Origin: Stercoripulliclostridium_A sp963642145 | Lineage (GTDB): Bacteria; Bacillota; Clostridia; Christensenellales; DTU072 | Assembly: GCA_963642145.1 (NCBI GenBank) | Contig: CAVIFU010000003.1 | Location: 14,901 to 78,900, forward strand | Direction of reading: 5' to 3' | DNA length: 64,000 nucleotides | Shown: one piece after another, positions 26,989 to 35,509 of the stretch | How positions within the stretch are numbered: position 1 is the stretch's first letter | Layout of the letters: each line of letters opens with the position of its first letter | Notes under the pieces: model-generated | The model's database searches: none | Told to the model about the DNA's origin: nothing | The model's input: only the letters and a program-made list of their open reading frames with translations | Program-made: the position numbers and the translations under genes

Positions 26989-29900
26989 ATGCATAATAAA
27001 CGCACCGTAATACCTATTTTATTTGCCGTAACGGCGTTTGCGCTCGTATTTGCGCTGACGTTGTGTTCGGGTGTGGGTATTGCTCGGCGCAAAGAATCGG
27101 GCGTTTCCCTTGTCGTTGCGGATAGCGAGGAGGAAGATATATCGTTCGGGCAATACACCTTCAAGCGGACGATGCTCTTGTCGGACGGCACCACTGCTGA
27201 GTTTTTCGAGAGCGGAGACGAATATTTCAAGTACAGTCACGACGCCGACGGTTACGTTTTGTTACGCGATAACGACGCCTTGACCCTCGAATACGCCGTC
27301 AATCAAGACGGCAGACCGGTTTCGTCCGGCGTTTCTTTTAACGCGTGCGCGCGCGATATAGAGGCTGTCCCCAAAATGACTGCCGGGGATATAGATTTGG
27401 AAGCGAATCCGGATTTACTCATATCGTACGAGGGCGACAATTTGGAAGAAGTGGAGATAGAGCCGTTGTTCGGTTCCGATATGTCCGGCACGATAATCAA
27501 TCTCGTAATTTACATAACGTTCAAAGACGTTTCGTTTTCTCCGAGTAGCGAGATAGTCAATATATTTAACGGCGCGAGCAATTCTTTGGAGAGCTATTAC
27601 CGCGTGATGAGCAATAACGCCGTAACGATTAAGTCCGTCATGCCGTACGACGGCAGCGCGGTATACGTCTACAAGGACAGCGAAAAGCGCAGTTACTACA
27701 ATACCGACGGCACCGACCGCAAAAACAAGGAAGCCACTCTTTTGACAAACGCGATAAGCGCGGCAAAAACGTATTTTTCGGGACTTTCGAGTTACAACCT
27801 CGACGTAAACGGCGACGGATATTTGGACAGCCTGTCATTTGTCGTTGCCGGCGATTCTTCTTCGACGTGGGGTAGCCTGCTATGGCCGCACAGCTGGAAT
27901 TTGGATACCATAGACGGCGCCGGCAAGTATTCCTCTTTTACCGGCAAGAACGGGCAAATCGTCAAAGTAGGCAAGTACTCCTTTAACTTTGCTTCCGCCT
28001 TGAATACGGGCGTTGTGTGCCACGAAACGGCTCACGTTTTGGGCGCTCCCGATTTGTATCACTATGAATACGATTTCGTCCCCGTCGGCAAATGGGACTT
28101 GATGCAATTTAACCAATCGACTCCGCAATACATGCTTACCTATATGCGCGATAAATACATCGGAGGCATATCTTCGAGCGCGATAGAGGATATAAGCGCA
28201 AACGGCGTGTATTCCTTGGCTCCGGTAAGCTCCGCCGCGAGCGGCGTGCTTGCCTACCGCATACCTACCGCACGAACGGGAGAATACTTCATGGTGGAAT
28301 ATCGCAGGGTAACCGCAAGCGGATACGACAGCGCGTTGTCGGGTAGCGGACTTATCGTCTACAGAGTAAAGGAGCCGAGCGATTATTCGAGCTCGACAGG
28401 CAATCAGGAAGCTACTTACAAAGGTACCGGCAAGTACGCCGACGAGGTATACGTATTCCGTCCGCAGATAACCGTTACCGGCAAGGAGTCATCCGCCCAA
28501 AGATACCAAAACAGCAAAAACGACGTCGAGTACGCCTATCTTTCGCCGAACAACCCTTATTTTTCGGAGGTCGGCACGACGGACGTTGCCACGCGATACT
28601 CGTACGGCAATTTGTTTTTCTCCGACGGCAGCAATAGCGGTATCGTCATCAAGGCGTTGTCTATAAGCGGCACGAGCCTGGAATTCAGCGTGCACGTTTC
28701 ATCGGATACGCAGATACCGGACGACTACTTCGTCAACAAAATTTCCGTCACGCAAGCCGACATAACAAACACTACAGAGTTCGCAGGGGTTACCGCAAAC
28801 GTGGAATTCGGGTCCCTAAACATATCGTATCTATCGGCGTTGGAGCTTGTGCTGACGGACGCAAACGGCGGTATACTCGCAACAAATACCGCCAATACCG
28901 GCAAATTGCTGTCGGAATACAAGAGCGGAGCGCGTAAGTTCGAATGTCGTTTTGTTTACGCCGATAAGGGCAATTCCTTTGACGGCGTGTTCGGCATAGG
29001 GGCGTTTTCAGGCACCGCGGTTCCCGCCAAACTCACGGTTCGCGCTACCGACGCGGACGGCGACGAGATTACAATAGCCACGGTTGCGGTTACGGATACG
29101 TACAACGTAGGTTGGGACACCGTGCTTGCCTCCAAGACCGAACGTTCGGCGATGATAGCGGCGTCTTCAACCGCAACCATAGGCGTTACGCGTAGCGGTA
29201 ACGTTGTAGCCGTAGGCGCGATAAGCGGCGTGAGCACGCTACAAAGTTTAACTAACGCCGTTTCGGCGGCGGTAGGGCTCAGCCATGCGTTGGTGGTCAA
29301 GGATAGTCTTACTGTCACCGCGGTAGGTACGGACAAGTACGGCGAAACGTCGGTATCTACTTGGAATGACGTAAAGGCAGTAGCCGCCGGAGATTACACA
29401 TCTTACGGGTTGAGAACGGACGGTACGGTAGTGGCGGCAGGCGCGAATCAATACGGACAGCTTGCGGTAGACGATTGGACGGAAGTGACGAGTATTTCCG
29501 CGCGCGGTCAGCGCGTCGTCGGCATTACCAAAGAGGGCAAAATCCTATACGCCGGCAATTTCTCGGAGTCGGAAGCGACTGCGTTAAAGTCGATTGGCGG
29601 AGCTATCGGAGCTACGTGCGGCGGTAGTTACGTCGCGGTACTGTTTGCAGACGGCACCGTCGGGACGTACGGCACGTTTGTAGGCGGTGACACGTCCTCT
29701 TGGCGCGACGTTACCTCCGTTTCCGCCGGCGAATATCATCTTTTGGGGCTCAAAAGCGACGGAAGCGTGTACGCTACCGGCGACAATACCTATAACCAAT
29801 GTTATGTAAGCAATTTGTGCGACGTCATATATTTGGCTGCCGGCGAAAGCCATAGCGCTTTTCTGCGCAAAGACGGCGTTGTGGAGTATCGTGGACTCGA

Positions 29901-32900
29901 TAAGAGCGGATACGGCATAAACGGCGACTTGGGTAATTTGATATACAACAGCTACGTTGCCGTCAAATCGATCGGCGGCGTCAGCGTGAACGGCGCAAGC
30001 GTAAGCATCGTGCGCGTGCCTCTCGGCGGTACGGTCGGCATTGACGTCGTATATTCACCGCAAAGCGTAACCTATGTCAGGATGCTGTTTACTTCCTACG
30101 ACAGCTCCGTAGCGAGCGTGACGGCAAGCGGAACGGATAGCGCAGTCATCGTCGGCAACGGCATAGGTCAAACCATAATCAATATAGTTGAAAACGGCAG
30201 TAAGATAAGCAAATCCGTCACGGTGGAAGTCTACAAAGAATCTCCGCTCACGGGTATAAAATTTGCGGATTCGACGAAGAGTATTCTCGTAGGGCACAGC
30301 GTGCGTTTGGCGGTGGAATTGCTCCCCGCGGACGCCGTGTACTACGGCGTAATGCTCTATGAGTCAAGCGCGCCCGATGTAGTCGCCGTCGATTCCGACG
30401 GCGTAATTACCGCGTCCTCCGCGGCGGCGGACGGCGCCACGGCAACCATCACCGTTACGCTCGGCGAATTCAGCGCGACTTGCCTTGTAACCGTTGCTTC
30501 CGGCATCAGCGGCGCGGAAGTCGTGATAGGCGAGAACGCCAAAATCAAATATCGCTACGGCGAAGAACTCTCCGTGGAAGGCTTGGAACTCAGAGTTACC
30601 CTCGGCGACAAAACGGAGACGGCGCACTTCACGCGTGACGCGGTCACGGGATACAACCCGACGGACGTCACTTCCAAAGAGCAAACGCTGACGGTGTCTT
30701 ATTCCGGGATAACAGCCACGTATAGCGTATCCGTCAGAGACTACGTCGTCGGCATAGAAACGGTATCCGCGCCGCAATCGACATACTTGTATAACGAAGA
30801 GTTTGCCACAAGCAGCGGCACATACAGAGTGACCTACGCAAGCGGCAAGACGGCGGAAAACAGCTTTTACAGCGGATACGTTCAAGGTTACCGAAAACAA
30901 TCCATAGGCAAGCAATATTTAAGCTATTCCTACACCGATTCGGAGTGGGGAGAAACGTTCTATATATACGATATAGAGGTAGTCGTACTTGACTACGTAA
31001 GCGGCATTTCCTATAAACCGGTCAAAGCCGTGTACGCATATCTGGAGGAATTGGATTCTACCGAGCGCGTCGAACTCACAATGATATCGGGCACGGTGCG
31101 TTACGCCTATCTTTCGGAAACGGAAGTCCACGACGTAGACAGCCCCGTTGCCGACAAGACGAACGCGTTATACGCGCTGTATTCCGAGCGTACGGGCACG
31201 CATAGGCTGGAAGTCAAATATACGGACGCCGCCAACGACAAGGAACACACAGCCACTGCCGCCGTTGTCGTCAGGATAAGCGGCGAGTGCATTTTGGGCG
31301 GTACGGAGACCCTTGCGGACGGCTCCTCCGTGTACTACTACGAAGTCGGCGATAAGCTTTATATAGACGTCAGAATAGCCCAACAGGGCGTCAACGTCGT
31401 CGGCATAGACGACGACAGCTCCAAAGATATCTACTATGCGCTGTATACCGCGGACGGATCCGCATTCGACAATACCCAAGCGGGCAAGCAGAGCGCAAGC
31501 ATCAAAATTTATGTCAACGAGCAAACGATATCTTCGGGCGGCGTGAGCATAAACACGCAAACGCTACGCGCGATCGTGGTGGATACCTACGGACTTGCCA
31601 AGGCTACTGCCGTAAGGATTGCGGACGGATGTCGCGTCAATTACGACTACGGGCAGGAAATCAACGGAGATTCGCGGCAGGACGTCATGCTTGAATTGAC
31701 CTTGGCAAGCGGTGACAAAGTGAACGTAGAGCCGATGGAGATAAGCTACGATATGCGGATAATAGGCACCCAAACCGCGCGATTCAGATACTTAAATACG
31801 TGGTTAGAGCTTGATATAGTCATCAACGACGTCGTAAGCGACATAGCGGCGGACGACGTAAGCGTTGCGTACGGCAACGTGCCCGAAATAAGCGTTTACG
31901 CCGTATACAAAGGAGCGGGCAAAGTGGCGTTGAAGGCATCGGAATACAAGCTTTCCGAATACGATCTCAAAAAGGTAGGCAAGCAAACCGTCACCGTTAC
32001 GCTCGCGGCGGACGCGACTTATACGACGAGTTTCACGCTTACCGTTATGGACGGATTCGACAAAATCGAAGTCAAGACCGCGCCCAAAACCTCTTACGCA
32101 AAAGGCGAAGATTTCGATCCGACGTCCGAATACATCGTCACCACGAATTCGGGTATAACTTATACGGTGTCGTACAATTCGACGGAATTCGAGTACACGC
32201 CGGCGTTCGACTCTTCCGCGGTGGGGAGGGGGCAAAAGATTAGTATTTACTACAAAGGCGCCGGCGGCAGAGTCTTGGCATGGAGCGACGAATGCGTCGT
32301 TCCGAACTATGTGGTGTCGCTTACCGTAGTGCAATCGGCTACCAAACGCGAGTACGGTTACGGGGAAACTTTCGTGACGAAAGTCAACGTAAAGTACGGT
32401 GACGGCACGGAAAAGACGCCGTTACTCGAGTCCGACTACACGACCGACTTCAATTCGCATAAGCTCGGCACGCGAACGGTAACGATAACTTACGTGTACA
32501 ACGGCATCGCGTACACCGTGAGCGTAGATAACGTGCGCGTAAGCGACGTCGTGAACGGCGTCAAGATCAAGAGCAAGCCGACGCTTACCGAATACAATTA
32601 CGGGCAAACGCTTTCGCTTAGCGGAGCCGTCGTCGTGGTAACCTATGGCAGTGAAGGAAACGTGACATACAGCGGCAACGAAATAAAAGAGAATTTGGAC
32701 GTAACCTATTCCACTCTGCAAAAAGGGTATTCCAAGGTAATCATATCCGTAGGAGGCATGAGCGACAGTTTCCTGATTAAAGTAAACGATTCGAGTGCGG
32801 CAATATCCGCAACAAGTGTGGCGAATATATCCGTCGATGTCAAAAAATTCAGCGTGACGATCAAAGTTTTGCCGGTAACTGTCGGAGAAGTGACCGCTTG

Positions 32901-33318
32901 CGTCAAGTCGGCGCAATACCTTACCGCCTACATCGTGACGGCGGACGCGGACGTTGAGGCGTCCTCGGCGGAAGACAAAAATATATCTACCGGAGCCAAG
33001 CTCATATTCAGGAACGCCGACGGCGTCGAAGTATTCGTATTCAACGTTTACGCAAAGGGCGACGCGGACGGCAACGGCGTTATCGATTCCGACGACGCGG
33101 AAGCCATTGCCGAGGCAATGACCGCCGGCAAATCGGTGTCGGAAGTCGCGGATTATGACGGCGACGGCAGAGTAAATCTTACCGATTTAGTCAATTGGGC
33201 AAGGAAAACGGGCGGAGGCGAGCCCAAGAACGCTCCCGTCAGAGAACTTGCCGAGCTTTGGATAAGCGACGTCAAGCCGCGCAAGACAAAGGAGGATTCC
33301 CGAGATGCGCAAGAGTAA
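26989..33318 (+). CDS. Secreted M6-family metallopeptidase with RCC1-like, Ig-like and dockerin domains
   Basis: Protein of 2,109 residues. ATG 26989 is chosen because AAGAGG lies 4 nt upstream; a GTG at 26974 is in frame but has no better site. A hydrophobic N-terminal segment (about residues 8-28) is a signal peptide or anchor. The zinc motif HETAHVLGAPDLY (His345, Glu346, His349, Asp355) is diagnostic of M6 peptidases (immune inhibitor A type), and the preceding DVNGDGYLDS stretch is a typical M6 calcium loop. Next come RCC1-like repeats (about nt 29150-29930), a Big_2-type Ig domain (about 29985-30500), several Ig-like group 3-type units (about 30510-32790) and a C-terminal type I dockerin. 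Known family role: extracellular zinc-dependent proteolysis. It is first in the operon and its 3' end overlaps the lipoprotein gene by 14 nt. The dockerin suggests it is held by a cohesin partner rather than released. Confidence 0.9.
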   Translation: MHNKRTVIPILFAVTAFALVFALTLCSGVGIARRKESGVSLVVADSEEEDISFGQYTFKRTMLLSDGTTAEFFESGDEYFKYSHDADGYVLLRDNDALTLEYAVNQDGRPVSSGVSFNACARDIEAVPKMTAGDIDLEANPDLLISYEGDNLEEVEIEPLFGSDMSGTIINLVIYITFKDVSFSPSSEIVNIFNGASNSLESYYRVMSNNAVTIKSVMPYDGSAVYVYKDSEKRSYYNTDGTDRKNKEATLLTNAISAAKTYFSGLSSYNLDVNGDGYLDSLSFVVAGDSSSTWGSLLWPHSWNLDTIDGAGKYSSFTGKNGQIVKVGKYSFNFASALNTGVVCHETAHVLGAPDLYHYEYDFVPVGKWDLMQFNQSTPQYMLTYMRDKYIGGISSSAIEDISANGVYSLAPVSSAASGVLAYRIPTARTGEYFMVEYRRVTASGYDSALSGSGLIVYRVKEPSDYSSSTGNQEATYKGTGKYADEVYVFRPQITVTGKESSAQRYQNSKNDVEYAYLSPNNPYFSEVGTTDVATRYSYGNLFFSDGSNSGIVIKALSISGTSLEFSVHVSSDTQIPDDYFVNKISVTQADITNTTEFAGVTANVEFGSLNISYLSALELVLTDANGGILATNTANTGKLLSEYKSGARKFECRFVYADKGNSFDGVFGIGAFSGTAVPAKLTVRATDADGDEITIATVAVTDTYNVGWDTVLASKTERSAMIAASSTATIGVTRSGNVVAVGAISGVSTLQSLTNAVSAAVGLSHALVVKDSLTVTAVGTDKYGETSVSTWNDVKAVAAGDYTSYGLRTDGTVVAAGANQYGQLAVDDWTEVTSISARGQRVVGITKEGKILYAGNFSESEATALKSIGGAIGATCGGSYVAVLFADGTVGTYGTFVGGDTSSWRDVTSVSAGEYHLLGLKSDGSVYATGDNTYNQCYVSNLCDVIYLAAGESHSAFLRKDGVVEYRGLDKSGYGINGDLGNLIYNSYVAVKSIGGVSVNGASVSIVRVPLGGTVGIDVVYSPQSVTYVRMLFTSYDSSVASVTASGTDSAVIVGNGIGQTIINIVENGSKISKSVTVEVYKESPLTGIKFADSTKSILVGHSVRLAVELLPADAVYYGVMLYESSAPDVVAVDSDGVITASSAAADGATATITVTLGEFSATCLVTVASGISGAEVVIGENAKIKYRYGEELSVEGLELRVTLGDKTETAHFTRDAVTGYNPTDVTSKEQTLTVSYSGITATYSVSVRDYVVGIETVSAPQSTYLYNEEFATSSGTYRVTYASGKTAENSFYSGYVQGYRKQSIGKQYLSYSYTDSEWGETFYIYDIEVVVLDYVSGISYKPVKAVYAYLEELDSTERVELTMISGTVRYAYLSETEVHDVDSPVADKTNALYALYSERTGTHRLEVKYTDAANDKEHTATAAVVVRISGECILGGTETLADGSSVYYYEVGDKLYIDVRIAQQGVNVVGIDDDSSKDIYYALYTADGSAFDNTQAGKQSASIKIYVNEQTISSGGVSINTQTLRAIVVDTYGLAKATAVRIADGCRVNYDYGQEINGDSRQDVMLELTLASGDKVNVEPMEISYDMRIIGTQTARFRYLNTWLELDIVINDVVSDIAADDVSVAYGNVPEISVYAVYKGAGKVALKASEYKLSEYDLKKVGKQTVTVTLAADATYTTSFTLTVMDGFDKIEVKTAPKTSYAKGEDFDPTSEYIVTTNSGITYTVSYNSTEFEYTPAFDSSAVGRGQKISIYYKGAGGRVLAWSDECVVPNYVVSLTVVQSATKREYGYGETFVTKVNVKYGDGTEKTPLLESDYTTDFNSHKLGTRTVTITYVYNGIAYTVSVDNVRVSDVVNGVKIKSKPTLTEYNYGQTLSLSGAVVVVTYGSEGNVTYSGNEIKENLDVTYSTLQKGYSKVIISVGGMSDSFLIKVNDSSAAISATSVANISVDVKKFSVTIKVLPVTVGEVTACVKSAQYLTAYIVTADADVEASSAEDKNISTGAKLIFRNADGVEVFVFNVYAKGDADGNGVIDSDDAEAIAEAMTAGKSVSEVADYDGDGRVNLTDLVNWARKTGGGEPKNAPVRELAELWISDVKPRKTKEDSRDAQE
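33055..33219 (+). other. Type I dockerin module at the C-terminus of the M6 peptidase
   Basis: Two calcium loops about 30 residues apart: DADGNGVIDSDD (from Asp2025) and DYDGDGRVNLTD (from Asp2055). Each is followed by a short helix (AEAIAEAM and LVNWARK). This is the duplicated F-hand arrangement of dockerins. A charged tail of about 30 residues follows. Confidence 0.85.
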
Positions 33319-34024
33319 GATAATCATAGCCGTATCGGTACTTTTCGCGTTGGCGGTGACGCTTTTTGCGGGGTGCTCCTCCACAACCGTAAGCTCGATA
33401 GCCATTGCGCAAGGCTCATTCAAAGAAGTGTATGCGTTGGACGAAGTGCCGGACTATTCGCGCGCGCAACTCGTAGTGACTTATACGGACGGCAAACAAG
33501 CCAACGTTCGCATTACCGAGGACATGGTCAGCGGACTTTCCACAAGCAAGACGGTAACGGGCGCCACGCTCACCGTAACATACAAAGGCTTCAAGGCGAC
33601 ATTCATGTACAGGGTAAGCGGTAGCGTAAACGTAGATACGTCGGTAAGGCTCAAGACCGAGATTGCCGAAACCGTAGACGGGCGCAATGCGGTCAAAGTC
33701 AAAATATACGGCATCGAGCAGGACGGAATAGGCGTGTACGCCGTTAAGTTCACCCTTAGCGGAGTCGGCGGAGTGGTGCTTGACGAGCCGACGCCAATAG
33801 GCGGCGACGTGTACAAAACCAAATGGACGCGCATATCGGACAACACCGTGAACGTAGTCGTCTACTCCGTCACGGGGTACGATTCGTTTACCGAGGGTGC
33901 CGAAATAACTTGCGTTTGGGCAACCTTAACGCTGAATCAAGGTAGCCTAAACATACAATCCATAACGATATCGGACGGCACGAGAGATTATGTCGTCCCG
34001 GGTTCGACAATAAAATTTGCGTAG
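33305..34024 (+). CDS. Lipoprotein with Ig-like and cohesin-like domains
   Basis: Protein of 239 residues. ATG 33305 is preceded by AAAGGAGG and overlaps the peptidase gene by 14 nt. The signal peptide ends in the lipobox LFAGC, so Cys24 should be lipidated and the protein anchored to the outer face of the membrane. Residues 29-104 form an Ig-like group 3/4 unit (VTYTDGK, then TVTGATLTVTYKGF), the same type as in the adjacent peptidase. Residues 111-231 have the strand order of a cohesin/CBM-like sandwich: KVKIYGI, GIGVYAVKFTLSG, then the late strands VNVVVYSV and CVWATLTL, followed by LNIQSITISDG. The cohesin assignment is by eye and is the least certain part. Gene overlap with a dockerin protein supports it. 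The alternative is a plain Ig-like lipoprotein. Confidence 0.8.
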   Translation: MRKSKIIIAVSVLFALAVTLFAGCSSTTVSSIAIAQGSFKEVYALDEVPDYSRAQLVVTYTDGKQANVRITEDMVSGLSTSKTVTGATLTVTYKGFKATFMYRVSGSVNVDTSVRLKTEIAETVDGRNAVKVKIYGIEQDGIGVYAVKFTLSGVGGVVLDEPTPIGGDVYKTKWTRISDNTVNVVVYSVTGYDSFTEGAEITCVWATLTLNQGSLNIQSITISDGTRDYVVPGSTIKFA

Positions 34025-34032
34025 GAGGTAAT

Positions 34033-35508
34033 ATGATACCGATAGTTCCGAAACCGGTGAAAGCCGAAATCACGGGTCCTTCCGAGTATCTTTACACGGA
34101 AGATGACATTAAGTATGTGCAGGATCCGACGGTTCCCGCAAGCGGATACCGTCTGAGCGTAGGCAAGGACGGCGTTACCGTGCGTTCTTCCGACGATGAC
34201 GGCGCGTTTTACGGCAGAATGACCGTGCGCGAATGGCTGTCCGAGGACAAAAAGCTTACCGATCTCGAAATATACGATTATCCGCGATACGCGCACAGGG
34301 GTTTCATGCTCGATTGCGCGAGGCACTTTTTCGGGATAGACGTCGTCAAGCGCATTTTGGACATCATCGCCATACTCAAATTCAACGTCTTCCATTGGCA
34401 CCTTACGGACGACCAAGGGTGGAGAATGCAGGTTGATAAGTATCCTTTGCTCACCGAGATAGGCAGCAAGCGTACCGCGACGCGCGGAGACGGCAAACCC
34501 GTGCAAGGCTACTACACCAAAGCGGAAATGAAGGAGGTTGTGAAGTACGCCAAGGCTTTGCACATAGACGTCATGCCGGAGATAGATCTCCCGGGGCATA
34601 TGGCGGCGGCTATCGCGGCGTATCCGTATCTTAGCTGTACCGGCGAGCAAATCGCCGTCAAGGAGAGTTTCGGCATCCACAAAGAGGTGCTTTGCCCGGG
34701 CAAAGAGAGCGTCTACGAGTTTGTCGAGGGCGTTTTGAAAGAGGCGTTCGAGATATTCCCGTACAAGTACATCCACTTGGGCGGTGACGAGGCTTTGCGT
34801 ATAAATTGGATAAATTGCGAGGATTGTCAAAGGGTAATGGCGGAGAACGGCTTAAAGGACGAAGACGAACTGCAAGCCTACTTCATGGGCAAAATCAACG
34901 AATTTTGCAACAAAAACGGCAAAACAGTCATCAATTGGAACGACGGCATGGTGGGAGAAAACGTCGCGGACAACATCATGGTGCACTATTGGCAAGAATC
35001 CGACGTCAACAGGCGCGTTGCCGTCAGGGAAATAAACAAAGGTAAGGGCGGTATAATTTCGCCGTTCGGCTCGTATTACCTTGACTATCCGCACGGCATG
35101 ACTCCGCTCAAAAAGACGTTTGACTTCAATCCGGAGCTTCCGGGCGTAACGCGCAAGGACTGCATACTCGGCATAGAGGCGCCGCTCTGGGCGGAATACG
35201 TTGAGAGCGAAAATGATATTTACAAGAGGATATTCCCGAGATTGCTCGCCGTTGCCGAAAGGGCATGGAGCCCGTGGCATACGGACTACAAGGATTTTAA
35301 GGCGCGCGCGGAGCAATGTTGCAAGATGTTTGACAACAAGGGTATAGTTTGTGATACAATCAGTAAAGCCGATCCGTCGCTTATAGGCAGGGCGGTAGGC
35401 ACAATCGCATTCGGACTCAACGCGTTGGACAAGACTCTTGCGGAGAGTGGCAAACGCATCAAGCTCAATCAAAAGATGCTTGACAAAAAATACGGCAAAA
35501 AGAGGTAG
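34033..35508 (+). CDS. GH20 beta-N-acetylhexosaminidase, probably cytoplasmic
   Basis: Protein of 491 residues that would remove terminal beta-linked GlcNAc or GalNAc. AGGAGG lies 4 nt before ATG 34033. A short N-terminal alpha/beta domain (to about residue 85) precedes the TIM barrel. Diagnostic motifs are YDYPRYAHRGFMLDCARHF, FHWHLTDDQGWR, PEIDLPGH and HLGGDE with the catalytic Asp252-Glu253 pair; WNDG, YWQE and a late EAPLWAEYV also fit the family. No signal peptide or membrane segment is seen, so it should act inside the cell on imported amino-sugar oligosaccharides, unlike many secreted GH20 enzymes. It lies 8 nt after the lipoprotein gene and 1 nt before the ATPase gene, so it is firmly in the operon. 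Confidence 0.93.
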   Translation: MIPIVPKPVKAEITGPSEYLYTEDDIKYVQDPTVPASGYRLSVGKDGVTVRSSDDDGAFYGRMTVREWLSEDKKLTDLEIYDYPRYAHRGFMLDCARHFFGIDVVKRILDIIAILKFNVFHWHLTDDQGWRMQVDKYPLLTEIGSKRTATRGDGKPVQGYYTKAEMKEVVKYAKALHIDVMPEIDLPGHMAAAIAAYPYLSCTGEQIAVKESFGIHKEVLCPGKESVYEFVEGVLKEAFEIFPYKYIHLGGDEALRINWINCEDCQRVMAENGLKDEDELQAYFMGKINEFCNKNGKTVINWNDGMVGENVADNIMVHYWQESDVNRRVAVREINKGKGGIISPFGSYYLDYPHGMTPLKKTFDFNPELPGVTRKDCILGIEAPLWAEYVESENDIYKRIFPRLLAVAERAWSPWHTDYKDFKARAEQCCKMFDNKGIVCDTISKADPSLIGRAVGTIAFGLNALDKTLAESGKRIKLNQKMLDKKYGKKR

Positions 35509-35509
35509 T

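Noticed and set aside
27060..27075. Possible lipobox around the Cys in the M6 signal peptide (LTLCSG)
   Set aside because: Positions -3 to -1 do not match L-(A/S/T)-(G/A) before Cys, and the basic residues after it fit an ordinary signal peptide or anchor.
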